Shown here in pieces: positions 11,223-12,090 of a stretch of DNA of 12,090 bases. The DNA is taken from positions 1 to 12,090 of the forward strand of contig NZ_LSJS01000127.1 in NCBI RefSeq assembly GCF_001557325.1. Reading direction: 5' to 3'. The DNA comes from Erythrobacter donghaensis (GTDB lineage: Bacteria; Pseudomonadota; Alphaproteobacteria; Sphingomonadales; Sphingomonadaceae). The position numbers and the translations under genes are program-made. Under the pieces are notes generated by a model. The model did not search any database. It saw nothing but the letters and a program-made list of their open reading frames with translations, and had not been told where the DNA came from. The number at the start of each line of letters is the position of its first letter. Position 1 is the stretch's first letter.

Positions 11223-11559
11223 CTGGAAAAGGCTAGGGCCAAACTATGCTCGAAGCAATATGTCTTTCCCCGTGCGTCGCTCGCAGGGGTCTATGGTGCA
11301 GGCAAGTCTCGAGCACCGAGACCCTCTATAGGCAACGCATCTGAGCCAATTTTAGGCCTTGGCGACTGGTGAGCTCGTGCCGGGAGAGGAGCCTTGTTTC
11401 CGATTAATGAACACGCATGGCAGGTCATCGCCGCCGCTCTAGTCAGCTGTCACGCGGCTGCGATGCCGCCTTGATTTCGCGACGCCATAATCGGCGAGAC
11501 GGGGTGCTGGCTAACTCTGAAGACAGATTGGAGGACAGCGGCCTCTCCCGAATGCGTGA
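11223..11559. other. Gene-free stretch upstream of the czc unit
   Basis: This is presumably the promoter region of the leftward czc unit plus unassigned DNA. I find no clear -35/-10 pair. The main structure is the inverted repeat at 11306-11322, flanked by AGGGGTCT (11285-11292) and AGACCCT (11319-11325), which can pair apart from one extra G. A 67-codon rightward frame at 11417-11620 has a composition (Arg/Ser-rich, no hydrophobic core) unlike a real protein. No regulator gene (czcR/S, MerR or ArsR type) is present. Confidence 0.4.
11306..11322. promoter_or_regulatory. Inverted repeat GTCTCG-N5-CGAGAC before czc unit
   Basis: Perfect 6-base arms with five bases between lie about 85-100 bases upstream of the His-rich gene. 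The size and spacing suit a dimeric metal-responsive regulator operator. No regulator is encoded nearby, so the assignment is positional inference. Confidence 0.4.
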
Positions 11560-11691
11560 TCAACGCCGGCATTTTGCAATCAGCTCAGTCACAGCATCGA
11601 TAGGGTCAATGCCTGAGTGAGCCGTAATGTCCGGTTTTGCCTTGAGAGCTGGCATTGAGGACATTGAAATCTGATGGCCGAAAAGTCCCAC
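11560..11691 (-). CDS. Possible small hypothetical ORF or gene remnant
   Basis: A leftward frame opens at GTG 11691 (ATG options at 11664 and 11655) and ends at TGA 11560-11562, giving 43, 34 or 31 residues. The C-terminal part, SGIDPIDAVTELIAKCRR, has a balanced, helix-like composition that stands out from neighbouring frames and could be the end of a decayed larger gene. Stop codons close the frame just upstream (TAG at 11701-11703). There is no clear ribosome site. I do not recognise it and would not assign a function. It overlaps a rightward small frame by 18 bases. Confidence 0.2.
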   Translation of the reverse strand: MGLFGHQISMSSMPALKAKPDITAHSGIDPIDAVTELIAKCRR

Positions 11692-11796
11692 GATCTGGCT
11701 CTAGCGCGTACCGTTCTTTCAGGGGTTGAACCAGCGATTGTCGCTCGGGTTGAGCCGGTCGGTCACATGGATTGTGCACCTTCTGAGGTCAGATAA
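11674..11796 (+). CDS. Possible small hypothetical ORF
   Basis: The frame of 40 residues starts MAEKSHDLALARTVLSG and ends at TAA 11794-11796. Its ATG overlaps the TGA of a 15-codon frame (ATG near 11628) in a TGATG arrangement typical of coupled translation. GAGGA (11657-11661) is 12 bases upstream, rather far. Codon third positions are less GC-rich than in the confident genes, which argues either for foreign DNA or for chance. I recognise no family. Confidence 0.2.
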   Translation: MAEKSHDLALARTVLSGVEPAIVARVEPVGHMDCAPSEVR

Positions 11797-11798
11797 AA

Positions 11799-11809
11799 CG
11801 CCTAAGGCG
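11799..11809. repeat. Palindrome CGCCT-A-AGGCG; CCTAAGGCG recurs at 12050
   Basis: This is an 11-base perfect palindrome. Nine of its bases (CCTAAGGCG, 11801-11809) are repeated in the same orientation at 12050-12058, bracketing the tandem repeat and hairpins between. Just to its right, CGAC-TGTAC-GTCG (11811-11823) can form a small hairpin. It could be an element boundary, a recombinase site or part of a transfer origin, and no protein partner is visible. Confidence 0.4.
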
Positions 11810-11837
11810 AACGACTGTACGTCGCAAGGAACCCATT

Positions 11838-11861
11838 ATGTGGGAGGAAATGTGGGAGAAT
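11838..11861. repeat. Tandem 12-base repeat ATGTGGGAGGAA / ATGTGGGAGAAT
   Basis: ATGTGGGAG occurs at 11838-11846 and again at 11850-11858 with a 12-base period. Short G-rich tandem copies of this kind beside AT-rich DNA are common near the ends of tyrosine-integrase islands, where they serve as arm-type integrase sites. The AT-rich stretch 11859-11905 follows immediately. The role is inferred. Confidence 0.5.
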
Positions 11862-12090
11862 ATATCTGAAAATCCATTATTTATCTATAAAATACAGCAC
11901 TTAATGAGGTGGTTCGGTACAAGCCCTGCCACCAACCCCTTCCAGAGCCCCGATGGACATGAAAAAACAGCGGGCTCGTTCCTCCGGCTGCGCGACAAGG
12001 GTGTTGCACGCGAGGCATGGAAACCATGCCCGACCTCCGAGCGGACTAACCTAAGGCGGCGGTGGGGGTCTTTCGGGCTCGGCGGGGTGG
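11862..12090. other. Structured gene-free right end
   Basis: An AT-rich tract (to about 11905) is followed by GGTGG (11908-11912) that can pair with CCACC (11929-11933). Further right is a perfect 7-base hairpin, GGCATGG-AAA-CCATGCC (12014-12030). I tested the CCACCA at 11929-11934 as a tRNA or tmRNA 3' end. The T-arm does not pair, so no RNA gene is called. Open frames reach the window edge on both strands but none looks convincingly coding. Confidence 0.4.
12014..12030. repeat. Perfect hairpin GGCATGG-AAA-CCATGCC
   Basis: Seven-base arms surround a three-base loop. No T or A run follows on either strand, so it is not a standard intrinsic terminator. It may be a protein site, or part of an RNA or transfer-origin structure. 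Confidence 0.45.

Noticed and set aside
11901..11934. A tRNA or tmRNA 3' end suggested by GGTTCGG and CCACCA
   Set aside because: The bases flanking the would-be T-loop do not pair, the conserved A of the loop is replaced by G, and no acceptor, D or anticodon arm is found.
11838..12090. An open rightward frame starting MWEEMWENISENPLF
   Set aside because: It begins in the tandem repeat, shifts abruptly from AT-rich to GC-rich composition, and reads as unstructured sequence. It is more likely non-coding DNA without a chance stop.

Overview
The window is GC-rich DNA (AT-rich only in short patches near the right end) with closely packed genes. It reads as alphaproteobacterial accessory DNA, most likely from a sphingomonad. 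That is an inference from overall protein style and gene order, because there is no rRNA, tRNA or housekeeping gene to anchor it. It looks like the junction between a conjugation module and a heavy-metal resistance cargo on a plasmid or integrative conjugative element.

Left end (1-1426): a TraA/VirB2-like pilin precursor gene runs leftward out of the window and is presumably the first gene of a transfer operon. A 350-base divergent control region, rich in phased GTTC motifs and nested inverted repeats, separates it from two rightward regulators: a Cro/C1 (XRE)-like helix-turn-helix protein and an AlpA-type DNA-binding protein.

Middle left (1427-3779): a sigma70-like promoter precedes a two-gene unit. 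It encodes a long-chain ChrA chromate transporter and an exported iron/manganese-type superoxide dismutase carrying a twin-arginine leader. Chromate efflux plus superoxide removal is a coherent chromate-resistance pair. No chrB regulator is present in the window.

Middle to right (3780-11222): a five-gene leftward unit, read from right to left, encodes a His-rich exported CzcI-like protein, an outer-membrane CzcC-like channel, a CzcB-like lipoprotein adaptor, a CzcA-like RND pump with the divalent-metal signature, and a 12-TM-type MFS exporter with a His-rich C-terminal tail (NreB-like). CzcCBA would move Zn/Co/Cd-class ions across the envelope. The MFS protein would supply cytoplasmic metal across the inner membrane, and the His-rich small protein may sense or buffer metal in the periplasm. 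The two cargo units converge with directly abutting stop codons.

Right end (11223-12090): nearly 900 bases with no convincing gene. They hold an inverted repeat upstream of the czc unit, two tiny overlapping reading frames, and a structured tract with a palindrome, a tandem ATGTGGGAG repeat, hairpins and a spaced CCTAAGGCG repeat. This could be an element end, an integrase arm-site region or a transfer origin. No system of clearly unknown type is evident. The most unexplained DNA is the traA/regulator control region and this right-hand tract.
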